From positions 1-59,061 of the forward strand of contig NZ_JAMGBF010000014.1 in NCBI RefSeq assembly GCF_023516615.1: DNA of 59,061 nt, read 5' to 3'. The position numbers and the translations under genes are program-made. The notes below the pieces were generated by a model. It did not search any database. It had not been told where the DNA came from and saw only the letters and a list, made by a program, of their open reading frames with translations. Shown in pieces: positions 49,960 through 58,560 of the stretch. This stretch comes from Streptomyces panaciradicis (lineage in GTDB: Bacteria; Actinomycetota; Actinomycetes; Streptomycetales; Streptomycetaceae). Position 1 is the stretch's first letter. Every line of letters starts with the position of its first letter.

Positions 49960-50146
49960 TACCGACCCACCTCTCGCCCTGCGCGGGATGTGCGCCCGCG
50001 CACCGGTCTCCGATACGGGAGCCTGTCCGCGGCTGTGTCGATGTGCCGGGGCCGCGGGCAGGAGTCGGTTTTCGTGTTGCCTCTCCCCGCAAGATCAAAC
50101 ACGCGTACGAACGGCGGCCTGAGGTAATTCCGGTCGTTGTGGATCT

Positions 50147-50758
50147 CTATCGGCGGACCGTGAACTTCAGGTGCAGCACGCGCTCGCCTTGGATGACCAC
50201 GTGAGGGTCGTCGAGGAGACGCTGCTCGTCGATAACGCCGAAGTAGCGCCTGCCGGAGCCGAAGATCACCGGGACCACGTCCATGGCGACTTCGTCGACG
50301 AGTCCGGCTGCCAGGATCTGCGCACCCACGTCGCCGGCGTTCACGGCGACGGTCCGGTCTCCGGCGAGCCGCTGGGCCGTGTCGATCGCGGCCGTGATGC
50401 CGTCGACGAAGTGGTAGGAGGCCTCGGGGTGCCAGCCTGGCGGTTTGGGCCGGTGGGAGACGACGACCACGTGATCGCCCGCGGGGGGCTTGCCCTCCCA
50501 GCCGTTGACCTGGTCGAAGAGGGTGCGGCCCATCACTATGGTGCCGATCGACTCCCACATCGACCGGACGTACTCCGCCGAGGCGGGGGAGACCTTGATG
50601 CGGCTCGCGGTCCCGGAGCGGTCGGCAGGCTCGTCACCGCCGGCGGTGATGGGGACGTCTCCGCTGAAGTACCACTCGTGAAGGGGACCGACGTCGCCGT
50701 TGTCGTCGGCGATGAAGCCGTCCACCGACACCACGCTGTGCATGATCACCGTGCCCAT
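50147..50758 (-). CDS. RibD/dihydrofolate-reductase-fold family protein
   Basis: A 203-residue reductase-fold protein. It starts VIMHSVVSVDGFIADDNGDV, has ESIGTIVMGRTLFDQVNGWE and HVVVVSHRPKP, and ends with GLVDEVAMDVVPVIFGSGRR and RLLDDPHVVIQGERVLHLKF. This is the DHFR/RibD-C family of NADPH-binding reductases, whose physiological substrate is usually unknown; it is not expected to replace dihydrofolate reductase. GGGAGG precedes the ATG. The AraC-type gene lies 74 bp upstream on the same strand and probably regulates or co-transcribes it. Confidence 0.9.
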   Translation of the reverse strand: MGTVIMHSVVSVDGFIADDNGDVGPLHEWYFSGDVPITAGGDEPADRSGTASRIKVSPASAEYVRSMWESIGTIVMGRTLFDQVNGWEGKPPAGDHVVVVSHRPKPPGWHPEASYHFVDGITAAIDTAQRLAGDRTVAVNAGDVGAQILAAGLVDEVAMDVVPVIFGSGRRYFGVIDEQRLLDDPHVVIQGERVLHLKFTVRR

Positions 50759-50832
50759 GGGTCCTCCCAGAGGTCTGTCTGCGTGCTCGGGTCGATCCTT
50801 TCCCGGCGGGAGGGGCGCGGGCATGTAAGAAA

Positions 50833-51675
50833 TCAATCAGCGGGCATCGGGCCCCTTTCGTGCGGGCCTTCCGGCTCGGCGGCGAACCGGCGCCTGAGCG
50901 CCAGGTACTGCGTCGGGGTGTGGCCGGTGAACTCCTCGAACTCCCTGCTGAAGTGGGCGTGGTCGAAGTAGCCGGCCATGGGTGCGAGCTGCGACCAGTC
51001 GACCGGGCGCAGGGCGTCCACGGAAAGGATGAGCCGTGCGAAGCGGTAGATCCGGGCCATCCGCTTCGGGGTGACACCGACGTGCGCCTTGAAGAGGTGG
51101 GCCAGGTGATTGCCGCTCACCCCGGCGGTCTCGGCCAGTGCGCCGACCGGGATCGTGCCGTGGGAGGCCTGGAGACGGTTGCCGGTGTGCACGACCAGGC
51201 CGAGGCCGCGGGCCGGTGCCCGGGCGAGTCGCGACCGCAGCTCATCCTCCAGCACCCGCAGGATGGCGGCGGGCGACACGGCGTCGCCGAGCCGGTTTCG
51301 CATCCGGTCCACGGAGCGTTGCCAGACGGCGTCGACCGGCGCCCATCGGTTGCACAGCTCGCCCGTCGGTACGTCGATGAACGGCGGCATGCCCCAGGGT
51401 TTGAAGTGCACCCCGACCAGCCGTACCCGGGAGGGGTACTCGAAGAGGAAGCGCCGGGTCCATACGCCCATGAACCATCCGTCGGTGAACACCGCGGGCG
51501 GCACCGAGGGATCGCTGTCCCACAGGCGGACGGGCCCGTCCAGGTGAAGGAACAGGTGGGCCGATGGCATCGGCGGGACATTCATCAGCCGGTGGTGCGG
51601 CTCCCCGGTCAGGCAGTAGAGGTCGTCGATGAACCGGTCCAGCGGCGCCGCGGGTACCCGGCCGACGTATTCCAT
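50833..51675 (-). CDS. AraC family transcriptional regulator
   Basis: A 280-residue regulator. The N-terminal domain (PPMPSAHLFLHLDGPVRLWD, LVGVHFKPWGMPPFIDVP) is that of DUF6597-type AraC sensors, and the C-terminal double HTH reads TIPVGALAETAGVSGNHLAH, GVTPKRMARIYRFARLI, LAPMAGYFDHAHFSREFEEF and GHTPTQYL. It sits immediately upstream of the RibD-like reductase gene. ATG 51675 begins the conserved start MEYVGRVPAAPLDRFIDDLY; the longer frame upstream is Arg/Pro-rich and non-coding. Confidence 0.92.
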   Translation of the reverse strand: MEYVGRVPAAPLDRFIDDLYCLTGEPHHRLMNVPPMPSAHLFLHLDGPVRLWDSDPSVPPAVFTDGWFMGVWTRRFLFEYPSRVRLVGVHFKPWGMPPFIDVPTGELCNRWAPVDAVWQRSVDRMRNRLGDAVSPAAILRVLEDELRSRLARAPARGLGLVVHTGNRLQASHGTIPVGALAETAGVSGNHLAHLFKAHVGVTPKRMARIYRFARLILSVDALRPVDWSQLAPMAGYFDHAHFSREFEEFTGHTPTQYLALRRRFAAEPEGPHERGPMPAD

Positions 51676-51884
51676 GGCTCCAGTGTGGTCCGCGGCGCCG
51701 CGGGGGCAAAGGCGGCGAGGTACGGTCTGGCGTCCTCCGCCGACGCGATCACCTCGGCTGAGACCACGAGGGGCCTGGTCGCGGTCCTCTGCCATCGCGC
51801 ACGCTGCGTCTGCCGGGCGTCGAGTACGGAGACGTCGCGGGGCTCCGGACATTGCCCTCGCGCTGCCGTAGCGATGCCCAGCGG

Positions 51885-52463
51885 TCAGAAATCCCACGTC
51901 AGCTCGGCGTCGGTGACGACTCGTTCGTAACAGTCCAAGAGATCACCGGTCTCGAGTGCTGTGGCCGTCATCTGCAGCAGCCGTGGCAAGGATGCCCACA
52001 TCGGATGCGGGTCGAAGCGGCAGCCGTCCTCGTGATCGGCGTCTCCGATCCGTCCACTCTTGCGGGTGGGGCGTTGATCGATCACCAGGTAGTCGCCGGA
52101 CCCGTCGGCGGCGAAGGGGATCCACTGCCGGTGCCACCACGGCCCGTACTCGTGCTCGGCGTCGCCCACCTCGGCGTCTGAGGGTTCCTGCCCGTGGATG
52201 TCGGTCCGCGTCCTCCAGGCGTCCACGATGGCCCGCGTACTGAGCATCGCCCAGAACGGCGGCAGCAAGACGCCGTACGCTGTGCCGTCATGCCTGAGGA
52301 GCGATTCCGTCAGGGCGGTGGGGAATGTCAGGCCGAGATCCACTTCCGCGGTGGCGATCGCCGCACGCTCGGCCGGGGGTGCCAACTTGGCGTACGTGGA
52401 GGGCGCGTTGTCCACGAGCCGGGCTTCGATGCGAGTCCACGACTCGGCCACTGAGGAAGTCAT
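51885..52463 (-). CDS. SMI1/KNR4 (SUKH) family protein
   Basis: A 192-residue SUKH protein: WTRIEARLVDNAPSTYAKLA, AEVDLGLTFPTALTESLLRHDG (LG..fP..l..sll.HDG), LLPPFWAMLSTRAIVDAW, PWWHRQWIPFAADGSGDYLV (w.PfA.dgsGd.lv, the best-conserved family motif), then FDPHPMWASLPRLLQMTATA. It is longer and more canonical than the two SUKH-like genes at 0.8-2.6 kb. The ATG at 52463 fits. No toxin gene adjoins it, so immunity function is open. Confidence 0.88.
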   Translation of the reverse strand: MTSSVAESWTRIEARLVDNAPSTYAKLAPPAERAAIATAEVDLGLTFPTALTESLLRHDGTAYGVLLPPFWAMLSTRAIVDAWRTRTDIHGQEPSDAEVGDAEHEYGPWWHRQWIPFAADGSGDYLVIDQRPTRKSGRIGDADHEDGCRFDPHPMWASLPRLLQMTATALETGDLLDCYERVVTDAELTWDF

Positions 52464-52563
52464 ACGGCGGATCCTGCCAGTCGGCACCGACACTCGCGTG
52501 AGGGCTGAGCCCGGTACCGCCGCCGCGGGACCCGCGCCCCGCCGCGCTCTCGGGCCACGCCCG

Positions 52564-54231
52564 TCAGGGCTCCAGCCGGCGGGCCAGGGCCACCCGGGAG
52601 CGTACGCCGAGCTGGGTGAAGATGTTGCGCAGGTGGTACTCGACGGTCCGGGTGCTGATCGACAGCTGGCGAGCCACCTCCCGGTTGGTGGCGCCCTGGG
52701 CCACAGAGTGCGCGATGCGCAACTGCTGCGGAGTCAGATGGGGCAGCGGTGGCGTGCCGGACGCGGGGGAGGGGACGGTCGTCGGCGTCTCCCCGGCCGC
52801 CCGGAGTTCGGCGTCGGCCTGCTGTGTCCAGACGTCGGCCCCGCAGTGTTCGAACCCCATGACGGCGCTGCGTAGTTGGGCGCGCGCTTCCCCGGGACGG
52901 CGTCGGCGGCGCAACCACATCCCGTACGCCAGATGGGTACGGGCATGCTCGTACGGGCTGTCGACCTTCTCGTGCTCTGCCAGGGCCGAGGTGAAGAGGG
53001 CCTCGCTGTCCTCGTCGCCCGCCAGCAGGGCGCGGCAGCGCAGCACGATCGCGGGCGCCTGCGGGTCCGCGCCCAGGGAGGCCCACCGGGCGTACTGCCC
53101 GAGGAGGGGTTCCACGTCCGGGTGCGCGTCGATGTCGTGACCGGCGAGGACCGCTGCCTCGACGTAGCAGGGGACCACCATCATCCGGAGGCCGAAATGG
53201 CCCTGTCGAGGCCCTCCACCGACGAGTGGGGCCAGTCGCGCGGCGGCGTGATCGGCGTTGCCGTGACCGAGGTCCGCGCGGGCCCTGGCCCATTCGGCGA
53301 GCGTCCTCACCTGGCTGAGTTCATGGGCGTGGGCGGTGCTCAGGGCGGCCTGCGCGTGAGCGGCGACGGCGGCGGGGTCTCCGGCGATGGAGGCGGCCAG
53401 GGCGAGGACGGCGGACAGACCGGCCGTCACATTGCGCTGCGGATGCTCCGCGGCCGCCTCCAGACCGGCTTCGGCGTGGACGCGGGCCTGGTGGTGTCGG
53501 CCCGCGCGCAGTTCGGCGTAGGCGAGGTGTTCCAGGATGCGGGGCAGGAGAGTCGGCACCGCTTCGGAGCGGGCGGTGGCCAGTGCCTGGCCAAGGACCT
53601 GCCGCGCCGTCACGAGGTCGCCCAGGATCAGTGCGATCGTGCCCGCGGACAGCAGCCGCGAGGGCTGGTGCTGCGCGCTCAGCACGTTCAGCACCGGGCG
53701 AAGCAGAGACTCGGCATGCTCGAAGTCACCGTGCAGCACGCTGCGCATGCCGTCGCTGTAGGCCCGCCAGAAGGCGTCGACCGTTCCCTCGACGTCTGCC
53801 GGGAGCGGGTCGCGGGCGCGCGGCGAGCCGTCCGAATCGCGGGCCGGCGGTGTTCGGTCCGGAGGGTGGGCCGGTGGTGTTTGGTCCCGAGGATGGGTCG
53901 GCGGTGATCCGTCCAGAAGGTCGGTCGGCGGCGAGCCGTCCGGAGGGTGCAGCGCGTCCAGTGCCGCCAGGTAACCCTCGCGGTCGCCGGCCGACCACGC
54001 GGCCAGCGAGGCCTGCACAGCGGCTTCGCGTGAGCGGACGGCGTCGGTCGTCCTCAGGGTCTTGGAGGAGAGGAGGAGCAGATGGTGGGCGTCGGCGACC
54101 GGTCCGTCGCGCAGGAGCCGAAGCCCGAGTGGCATCTCCTCCTGCGGGGGCGGCAGTTGCTCGCCGCGCGCAGACAGAGCGCTTCGGCGGTCGGGATTCG
54201 TGCCAGGTGACTCATGCCCCACGCGCACCAC
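52564..54231 (-). CDS. LuxR family (LAL-type) regulator lacking the N-terminal ATPase
   Basis: About 555 residues. The C-terminus is a LuxR HTH (LTPQQLRIAHSVAQGATNRE, VARQLSISTRTVEYHLRNIF, TQLGVRSRVALARRL), and the middle is a chain of TPR-like helices (LLRPVLNVLSAQHQPSRLLS, LPRILEHLAYAELRAGRHHQ, AYGMWLRRRRRPGEARAQLR) as in large ATP-binding LAL regulators. Those normally begin with a Walker A ATPase of about 300 residues, which is absent here. The start is uncertain; GTG 54231 or 54228 are likely, as homology begins about ARGEQLPPPQEEMPLGLRLL. A Pro-rich repeat interrupts it (53812-53946). Confidence 0.8.
   Translation of the reverse strand: MVRVGHESPGTNPDRRSALSARGEQLPPPQEEMPLGLRLLRDGPVADAHHLLLLSSKTLRTTDAVRSREAAVQASLAAWSAGDREGYLAALDALHPPDGSPPTDLLDGSPPTHPRDQTPPAHPPDRTPPARDSDGSPRARDPLPADVEGTVDAFWRAYSDGMRSVLHGDFEHAESLLRPVLNVLSAQHQPSRLLSAGTIALILGDLVTARQVLGQALATARSEAVPTLLPRILEHLAYAELRAGRHHQARVHAEAGLEAAAEHPQRNVTAGLSAVLALAASIAGDPAAVAAHAQAALSTAHAHELSQVRTLAEWARARADLGHGNADHAAARLAPLVGGGPRQGHFGLRMMVVPCYVEAAVLAGHDIDAHPDVEPLLGQYARWASLGADPQAPAIVLRCRALLAGDEDSEALFTSALAEHEKVDSPYEHARTHLAYGMWLRRRRRPGEARAQLRSAVMGFEHCGADVWTQQADAELRAAGETPTTVPSPASGTPPLPHLTPQQLRIAHSVAQGATNREVARQLSISTRTVEYHLRNIFTQLGVRSRVALARRLEP
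53812..53946 (-). repeat. 27-bp degenerate tandem repeat in the LAL gene (five 9-residue units)
   Basis: The protein reads PPDGSPPTD, LLDGSPPTH, PRDQTPPAH, PPDRTPPAR, DSDGSPRAR: five consecutive nonapeptides sharing D-x-[ST]-P-P at fixed spacing. It forms a flexible, probably disordered linker between helical repeats, and looks like a minisatellite that could vary in copy number between strains. Confidence 0.75.
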
Positions 54232-54450
54232 CGTTCTCTGTGGCCTTGCTGTGCCGATCGTAGCGAGCGGCCGTCGCGCGCGGGCCCGTTCGGCGGCTTT
54301 GCTGACTGCATGTCCAACAGAGGGCCACCGGTGACCCACTGGTGATTTCACTGATACGCGTGGGGCGGGGCGCTTCCTACGGTGCTGTGGTGCTCGGCGG
54401 ACACCTCGCGTCCAGAGCGCTCGTACCACCGCCTGAGAAAGAGGAGCCCC

Positions 54451-55116
54451 ATGTCCCGTCACGCGTCACGGCGTCGCCTCACCCTCGTGTCCCTCGCCGG
54501 CGTCGGCGCGCTCAGCGCGGCCGGCATCTCCCTGTTGCCCTCCCTGGCGTCCGCGGCACCGTGCCCCGACGTCGAGGTCGTCTTCGCCCGCGGCACCGGA
54601 GAGGCTCCGGGCCTGGGCATCACGGGAACTCCCCTGGTGAACGGCCTCAAGAGCGCCCTGCCGGGCAAGACGGTGTCGTCGTACGCCGTCGACTACGCGG
54701 CGAACTTCTCGCAGACGAGCGCTGGGCCGGGCGCCACCGACATGACCGACCGCGTCAAGTCCATCGCGTCGAACTGCCCCGCCACCGCCTTCGTCCTGGG
54801 CGGCTACTCCCAGGGCGGCAGCGTCACCGACATCGCCCTCGGGATACCCACCCGGCTCGGCACCGGCCGTACCATCCCTTCCCAGCTCGCCGACCGCGTC
54901 AAGGCGGTCGTCGTCTTCGGCAACCCCCTGCGGCTGTCGGGCCGCACCATCGCCTCGGCCAGCGATCTTTACGGCGCCAAGGCCAAGGAGTTCTGCAACA
55001 CCGGTGACCCGGTGTGCGGCAACGGCCGCAACAGCGCCGCTCATCTGACCTACCACCTCAACGGCAGCGTCGAGCAGGGCGCACGCTTCGCCGCCGGCAA
55101 GATCAGCGAGGGGTGA
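54451..55116 (+). CDS. Secreted cutinase family esterase
   Basis: A 221-residue exported hydrolase. The signal peptide RHASRRRLTLVSLAGVGALS to SLASAAP is cleaved before CPDVEVVFARGTGE, a typical cutinase start. The nucleophile elbow is GGYSQGGS (Ser120), the Asp is in CNTGDPVCGNG (Asp186) and the His in AHLTYHLNGS (His198). Four Cys (38, 109, 182, 189) can form the two conserved disulfides. It hydrolyses short- to medium-chain esters, possibly plant cutin or polyesters. GAGGAGC precedes the ATG. Divergent from the LAL regulator with about 220 bp between the starts, so that gene may regulate it. Confidence 0.93.
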   Translation: MSRHASRRRLTLVSLAGVGALSAAGISLLPSLASAAPCPDVEVVFARGTGEAPGLGITGTPLVNGLKSALPGKTVSSYAVDYAANFSQTSAGPGATDMTDRVKSIASNCPATAFVLGGYSQGGSVTDIALGIPTRLGTGRTIPSQLADRVKAVVVFGNPLRLSGRTIASASDLYGAKAKEFCNTGDPVCGNGRNSAAHLTYHLNGSVEQGARFAAGKISEG

Positions 55117-55144
55117 GACCTCGGCCGGGGGAGAGGTCCCTTTT
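55117..55144 (+). terminator. Terminator downstream of cutinase gene
   Basis: GACCTC (55117-55122) pairs with GAGGTC (55133-55138) around a G-rich loop, followed by CC and TTTT (55141-55144). It lies just after the cutinase stop codon. Confidence 0.65.
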
Positions 55145-55601
55145 CCGACGGGACCGTCCGGCCGCGGCAGGCGATGGCCTGTTTCGGGGTGGTCCCGAGC
55201 TGGCATCTTCCGCACAGAATCGAGGCGTGCGGCCACTGAACACAGGGCCTGTTCCATTCTTGACCTGCGAGGATTTCCTGTGTTTCGCTGTGTCGATCTA
55301 GGGGGCGCAGTGACTCAGGGGAGACGGGCATCCGTCCGTAGTGCGAGAGCGGCGGCCGCGTCACGCGGGCCGGCACCTCCCTTCGTAGCGCCGTAGCGGT
55401 TTGCATACGCAAGGTGTCCTCGGTGCGCCTCCAACGCCTGACAGGCCTGACATGCCCCATCCGCATGCCTTCACGGGTTCGTCATGGTGAACGGAACGGC
55501 AACGACACCGAACCAGCGCCTTGCACGTCTGTGAAGCCTCCCTCGCCGCTCGTACGGACGGCAGGGGAGGTGAGCGAGACGGGTGGAGTAGTCGGCAACC
55601 A
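55145..55601. other. Intergenic region with no confident gene
   Basis: About 455 bp between the terminator and the PAP2 gene. Frames on both strands are short and irregular. A relatively AT-rich patch near 55255-55300 (gatttcctgtgtttcgctgtg) may contain the PAP2 promoter. The start codon at 55602 has no evident ribosome site. I see nothing else. Confidence 0.35.
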
Positions 55602-56975
55602 ATGAAGTGGTCAGCATTGATAGACATAGGGCGACAAGCGCGAGTGAGACCCTGGGCCGTGGCGGCAGTCATGGTTCTCGGATTCCAGGCGGCACTGGAA
55701 CTGGCCGTACGGCACTATGGCCTGTCGGGGCCGATCACCCTTATGACGCGAGAGCTTGTTTTCCCGCCGAAGTCGGGCGGGCTGCTGTACGGCGGCATGG
55801 CGTTGATGATGGTGGTGCTCACCTGGCGGCAGCGGTTCATCGCGCTGAGCACAGCGATCGGGATCGACGCCGTCTTCTGGGTCGTCCGCTACGTGGCCGG
55901 CGCCGAGGTGCCGCACGGCCAGCCCTTCGGCAGCGGCGCGCTGTGGGTGATTCTGGGCTGGGGGATCTACGCCGTCGCCTTCCGCACCGGCCGCGACCGC
56001 GTGCTGCTGCTCAAGGGCGTCGGACTGGCCCTGTTGCTGGTGGCGGGCCGCAAGGCCGGCGATGCCTGGCTGTTCCTCACCGCCAGAAGCCGCCCCGTGG
56101 TGCTCGACCAGTACGTGGCGACCGCCGATCATGCGCTGGGCAACCCCTCCTGGATGCTGGGCCGGATCGTCACCGCCCTCGGTCCTGTCGGCTTCAACTT
56201 CCTCGACTTCATCTACGGCCAGCTCGCGATAGCCGCAATCCTCGTGGCGCTGTTCCAACTGCGGCACGTGGCCGCCACCGGCTCCTTTCCGCGACACCAT
56301 CTGCTGCGCACGTTCCTCGTGATCGGTCTCATCGGGCCGGTCTTCTACATGATCTTCCCGGTGGTCGGTCCCGTCTTCGCCTTCGGCACCGGTGCCGAGC
56401 ATTGGGAGAGCATCAGCCTCTGGGCGCCCCACATGCCGCCCAGCGCCCAGTGGGCGGTGGCCGACGTGTGGCCGAACAGTCTGCCCTCGATCGGTGCCCC
56501 GCAGCACATGACGTTCGACGAGTTCACGCCGCGCAACTGCATGCCGAGCCTGCACACCGCGTGGGCCACCGCGATCTTCATCCACACCCGCAAGGGCCCG
56601 GCCGCCCTGCGTCACGCCGGCACCTTCTGGCTCGTCGGCACCCTCGCCGCCACCCTCGGCTTCGGATACCACTACGGCGCTGACATCATCGCCGGCGTGG
56701 TGTTCACGCTCACCATCGAGGCGGGACTACGCGCCTACGACCGCGGCTGGGACCGGTCGGGTGTCCAACTTGTCGTCGGCGGCGCGACCGTGTTCGGGGC
56801 TCTTCTGCTGTCCTACCGGTATCTGCCGGTGCACATGGCCCAGTACCCCTTGCTGTTCGGACCGGTCCTTCTCTCGGCCATGCTCGCGGTGATCTACGCC
56901 TACGTGCGGACCACGGCGGCATGGGAGCCGGCCACGATATCCGCCCCGCGTCCAGCTCCTGCCGTGGGGTTGTGA
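55602..56975 (+). CDS. PAP2 superfamily membrane phosphatase (AUR1/inositolphosphorylceramide-synthase-like)
   Basis: A 457-residue membrane protein with about 11-12 hydrophobic helices. The catalytic region near residues 310-360 holds PRNCMPSLHTAWATAIFIHT (PAP2 motif C2, PSLH) and GFGYHYGADIIAGVVF (C3, H..xxD). An N-terminal part with several helices (PWAVAAVMVLGFQAALELAV and following) precedes it. The C1 KxxxxxxRP motif is not obvious, as is usual in the AUR1-like branch that transfers phospho-inositol or dephosphorylates lipid phosphates. In actinomycetes such proteins act in cell-envelope lipid metabolism. Monocistronic. Confidence 0.85.
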   Translation: MKWSALIDIGRQARVRPWAVAAVMVLGFQAALELAVRHYGLSGPITLMTRELVFPPKSGGLLYGGMALMMVVLTWRQRFIALSTAIGIDAVFWVVRYVAGAEVPHGQPFGSGALWVILGWGIYAVAFRTGRDRVLLLKGVGLALLLVAGRKAGDAWLFLTARSRPVVLDQYVATADHALGNPSWMLGRIVTALGPVGFNFLDFIYGQLAIAAILVALFQLRHVAATGSFPRHHLLRTFLVIGLIGPVFYMIFPVVGPVFAFGTGAEHWESISLWAPHMPPSAQWAVADVWPNSLPSIGAPQHMTFDEFTPRNCMPSLHTAWATAIFIHTRKGPAALRHAGTFWLVGTLAATLGFGYHYGADIIAGVVFTLTIEAGLRAYDRGWDRSGVQLVVGGATVFGALLLSYRYLPVHMAQYPLLFGPVLLSAMLAVIYAYVRTTAAWEPATISAPRPAPAVGL

Positions 56976-57055
56976 GACCGCGGGGTTGTGAGGTCGTGAG
57001 GTTGTGAGGGGTGCCTCTGCGGGCCGGCACCCAGGTCGGCAGGAAAGGGACGGGA

Positions 57056-57331
57056 CTACGGGCGTGCGCGACGGATACGAATGGGTCCGCGCGCCTCGGA
57101 TTCCGTGACGGGCCGACCGCCCTGGGTCACCTCGACCTCGCCGACCGCCACCAGACGCCATGCCGCCTGGCGGACCGGTTCCATCAGCGCCCGCCAGCCT
57201 TGGTCGTCACCCTCGTAGACCTCGCGCGCCACGTCGGACGGACAGATGGAGGCCGTCTCGGCGCGGCGCTCGAGCAGACTCGTGATCGCCGTCTCCAGCC
57301 GCCGGGCGAGTCGCCTGTCCGTCTCCGCCAT
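57056..57331 (-). CDS. DUF3253 domain protein
   Basis: A 91-residue basic winged-helix-like protein: ARRLETAITSLLERRAETAS, ICPSDVAREVYEGDDQGWRA, LMEPVRQAAWRLVAVGEVEV, TQGGRPVTESEARGPIRI. The pattern S-I-cPSdVAR....WR.LM..VR..A..L...G.v.vTqgG.pV....arGPIR is that of DUF3253, found across actinobacteria and cyanobacteria. Likely nucleic-acid-binding; function not established. ATG 57331 chosen. Convergent with the PAP2 gene. Confidence 0.88.
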   Translation of the reverse strand: MAETDRRLARRLETAITSLLERRAETASICPSDVAREVYEGDDQGWRALMEPVRQAAWRLVAVGEVEVTQGGRPVTESEARGPIRIRRARP

Positions 57332-57489
57332 GCATCCAGTGTGGCACTGCCTCGGGAGGGCCACGGGAAAGACCGAGCGAGCGCGGCGGCAGCGGATACG
57401 AGGGGCACGCTTCGGAGGAGCCAAGGGCGTCGCCGGAGCTGCTGTGGCACTGACACGTGACCCGTCCACATGCCCGCGATACTTGGGTG

Positions 57490-57807
57490 ATGGACAGCTA
57501 CGAGGGCTTCGCGATGCTTGAGTGGTGGGCCAACCCGTCGACCTGTCTGGCCCGGTTCGGCATGTGCGTCGCAGTCCGCGTGACCGGCGACGCCTGGACA
57601 TGCGACGCCACCCTCGAACCGGCCTTGAGTGCGGAAGACCGAGAGAGTCTCGACTTCCTGATGGCGCTCGATCCGCTCTTCACCCTGAGCTTCGACAGCG
57701 ACAGCATGCTGCCCGTGAACGTCGCAGAGGCAGATGACGGACGACTCACGCTCACCGCGTATCAGCGAGAGCCGGCGGACCCGGCAGGGACCAGGCAGTT
57801 GCCGTAG
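57490..57807 (+). CDS. Hypothetical protein (105 aa)
   Basis: A 105-residue acidic protein (ATG 57490): MLEWWANPSTCLARFGMCVA, LSAEDRESLDFLMALDPLFT, MLPVNVAEADDGRLTLTAY. It has no signal peptide. The sequence is typical of small, uncharacterised streptomycete proteins, possibly of the SUKH/immunity-neighbour type, but I do not recognise it. Followed by a weak hairpin. Confidence 0.6.
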   Translation: MDSYEGFAMLEWWANPSTCLARFGMCVAVRVTGDAWTCDATLEPALSAEDRESLDFLMALDPLFTLSFDSDSMLPVNVAEADDGRLTLTAYQREPADPAGTRQLP

Positions 57808-57815
57808 AGCAGCCC

Positions 57816-57841
57816 CTGTGACCCTCCCCAGGGGGGCACAG
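57816..57841 (+). terminator. Possible terminator
   Basis: CTGTG (57816-57820) and CACAG (57837-57841) bracket CCC/GGG pairs, giving an imperfect stem just after the small hypothetical gene. No clear T-tract, so weak. Confidence 0.35.
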
Positions 57842-57910
57842 ATCGCCGGTGAAGGACTACTGCTTGCCTGCCGGGCCGAAAGGCGTACGGAGGCCGGCCT
57901 CACACCGCGG

Positions 57911-58327
57911 TCAGGTCGTGTCGCGGGGCAGGTCGCCCCAAACGGTGTGCCCCGCGCGGTCGTGCCTCTCACCCCATGCGCGACAGAGCGCGTCGACCAG
58001 CAGAAGTCCACGACCGCCCGATCCCAGACCGCCGAAGGACGGATGCCTCCACCTCGCCTTCACCAACTCGGTGTCGAACCCCGGCCCCAGGTCCGTGACC
58101 TGAATTCGGAGCACCTGGTCACCACCCTGTCCCCGGAGCATCAGCGACAGCCGGACCGGCGCTCGGCCGTGGTCGAAGGCATTGCCGACCAGCTCGCTCA
58201 CCACCAGCAGGCAGTCCTCGGCGAGGTCGGACCGGCCCCACTGCGCGAGCTGCCCTCGTACTTCTCCACGTACGGGGCTCAGGCCGTCCGTCGATGTGAG
58301 GGTGACAGCCACAGCGGGAGGTTTCAT
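57911..58327 (-). CDS. RsbW-like anti-sigma regulatory ATPase
   Basis: A 138-residue stand-alone HATPase. N box: CLLVVSELVGNAFDHGRAPV (Glu, Asn). G1 box: IQVTDLGPGFDTELV. G2: SGGRGLLLVDALCRAWGERH. These match the RsbW/SpoIIAB-like serine kinases so abundant in Streptomyces. It would bind a sigma factor or anti-anti-sigma factor and phosphorylate the latter on Ser. Neither partner is encoded adjacent, although three SpoIIE-type phosphatases that could reverse such phosphorylation lie 14-28 kb away. Start ATG 58327. Confidence 0.9.
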   Translation of the reverse strand: MKPPAVAVTLTSTDGLSPVRGEVRGQLAQWGRSDLAEDCLLVVSELVGNAFDHGRAPVRLSLMLRGQGGDQVLRIQVTDLGPGFDTELVKARWRHPSFGGLGSGGRGLLLVDALCRAWGERHDRAGHTVWGDLPRDTT

Positions 58328-58482
58328 GCCAGATCACCTCTTTTGTCTCTCATAGGTGATCCGTTGCGGACCGGGCGACGGATGGGCGCGGAGGCGGGTC
58401 CTGCTTGAGAAAGTGGAACTCGGCTGACGCGCGCAACGAGGGAAGACGATGTTTATCTTTTCTATCCGTAGCCGAGGCCGGT

Positions 58483-58534
58483 GCGGATTGGTCTGAGAAA
58501 AAAATTCAATCGATCGGGTAATGGACCAATCCGC
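58483..58534. promoter_or_regulatory. 11-bp perfect inverted repeat around an AT-rich core
   Basis: GCGGATTGGTC (58483-58493) and GACCAATCCGC (58524-58534) are exact reverse complements, separated by 30 bp containing TGAGAAAAAAATTCAAT. The arms face the divergent starts of the anti-sigma ATPase gene and of the hypothetical gene at 58561. It could be a two-site operator spanning a promoter, or an mRNA stem-loop. Not explained by any other feature. Confidence 0.6.
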
Positions 58535-58560
58535 CCGCCCGCCGGAGTCGGATTCCCCAC

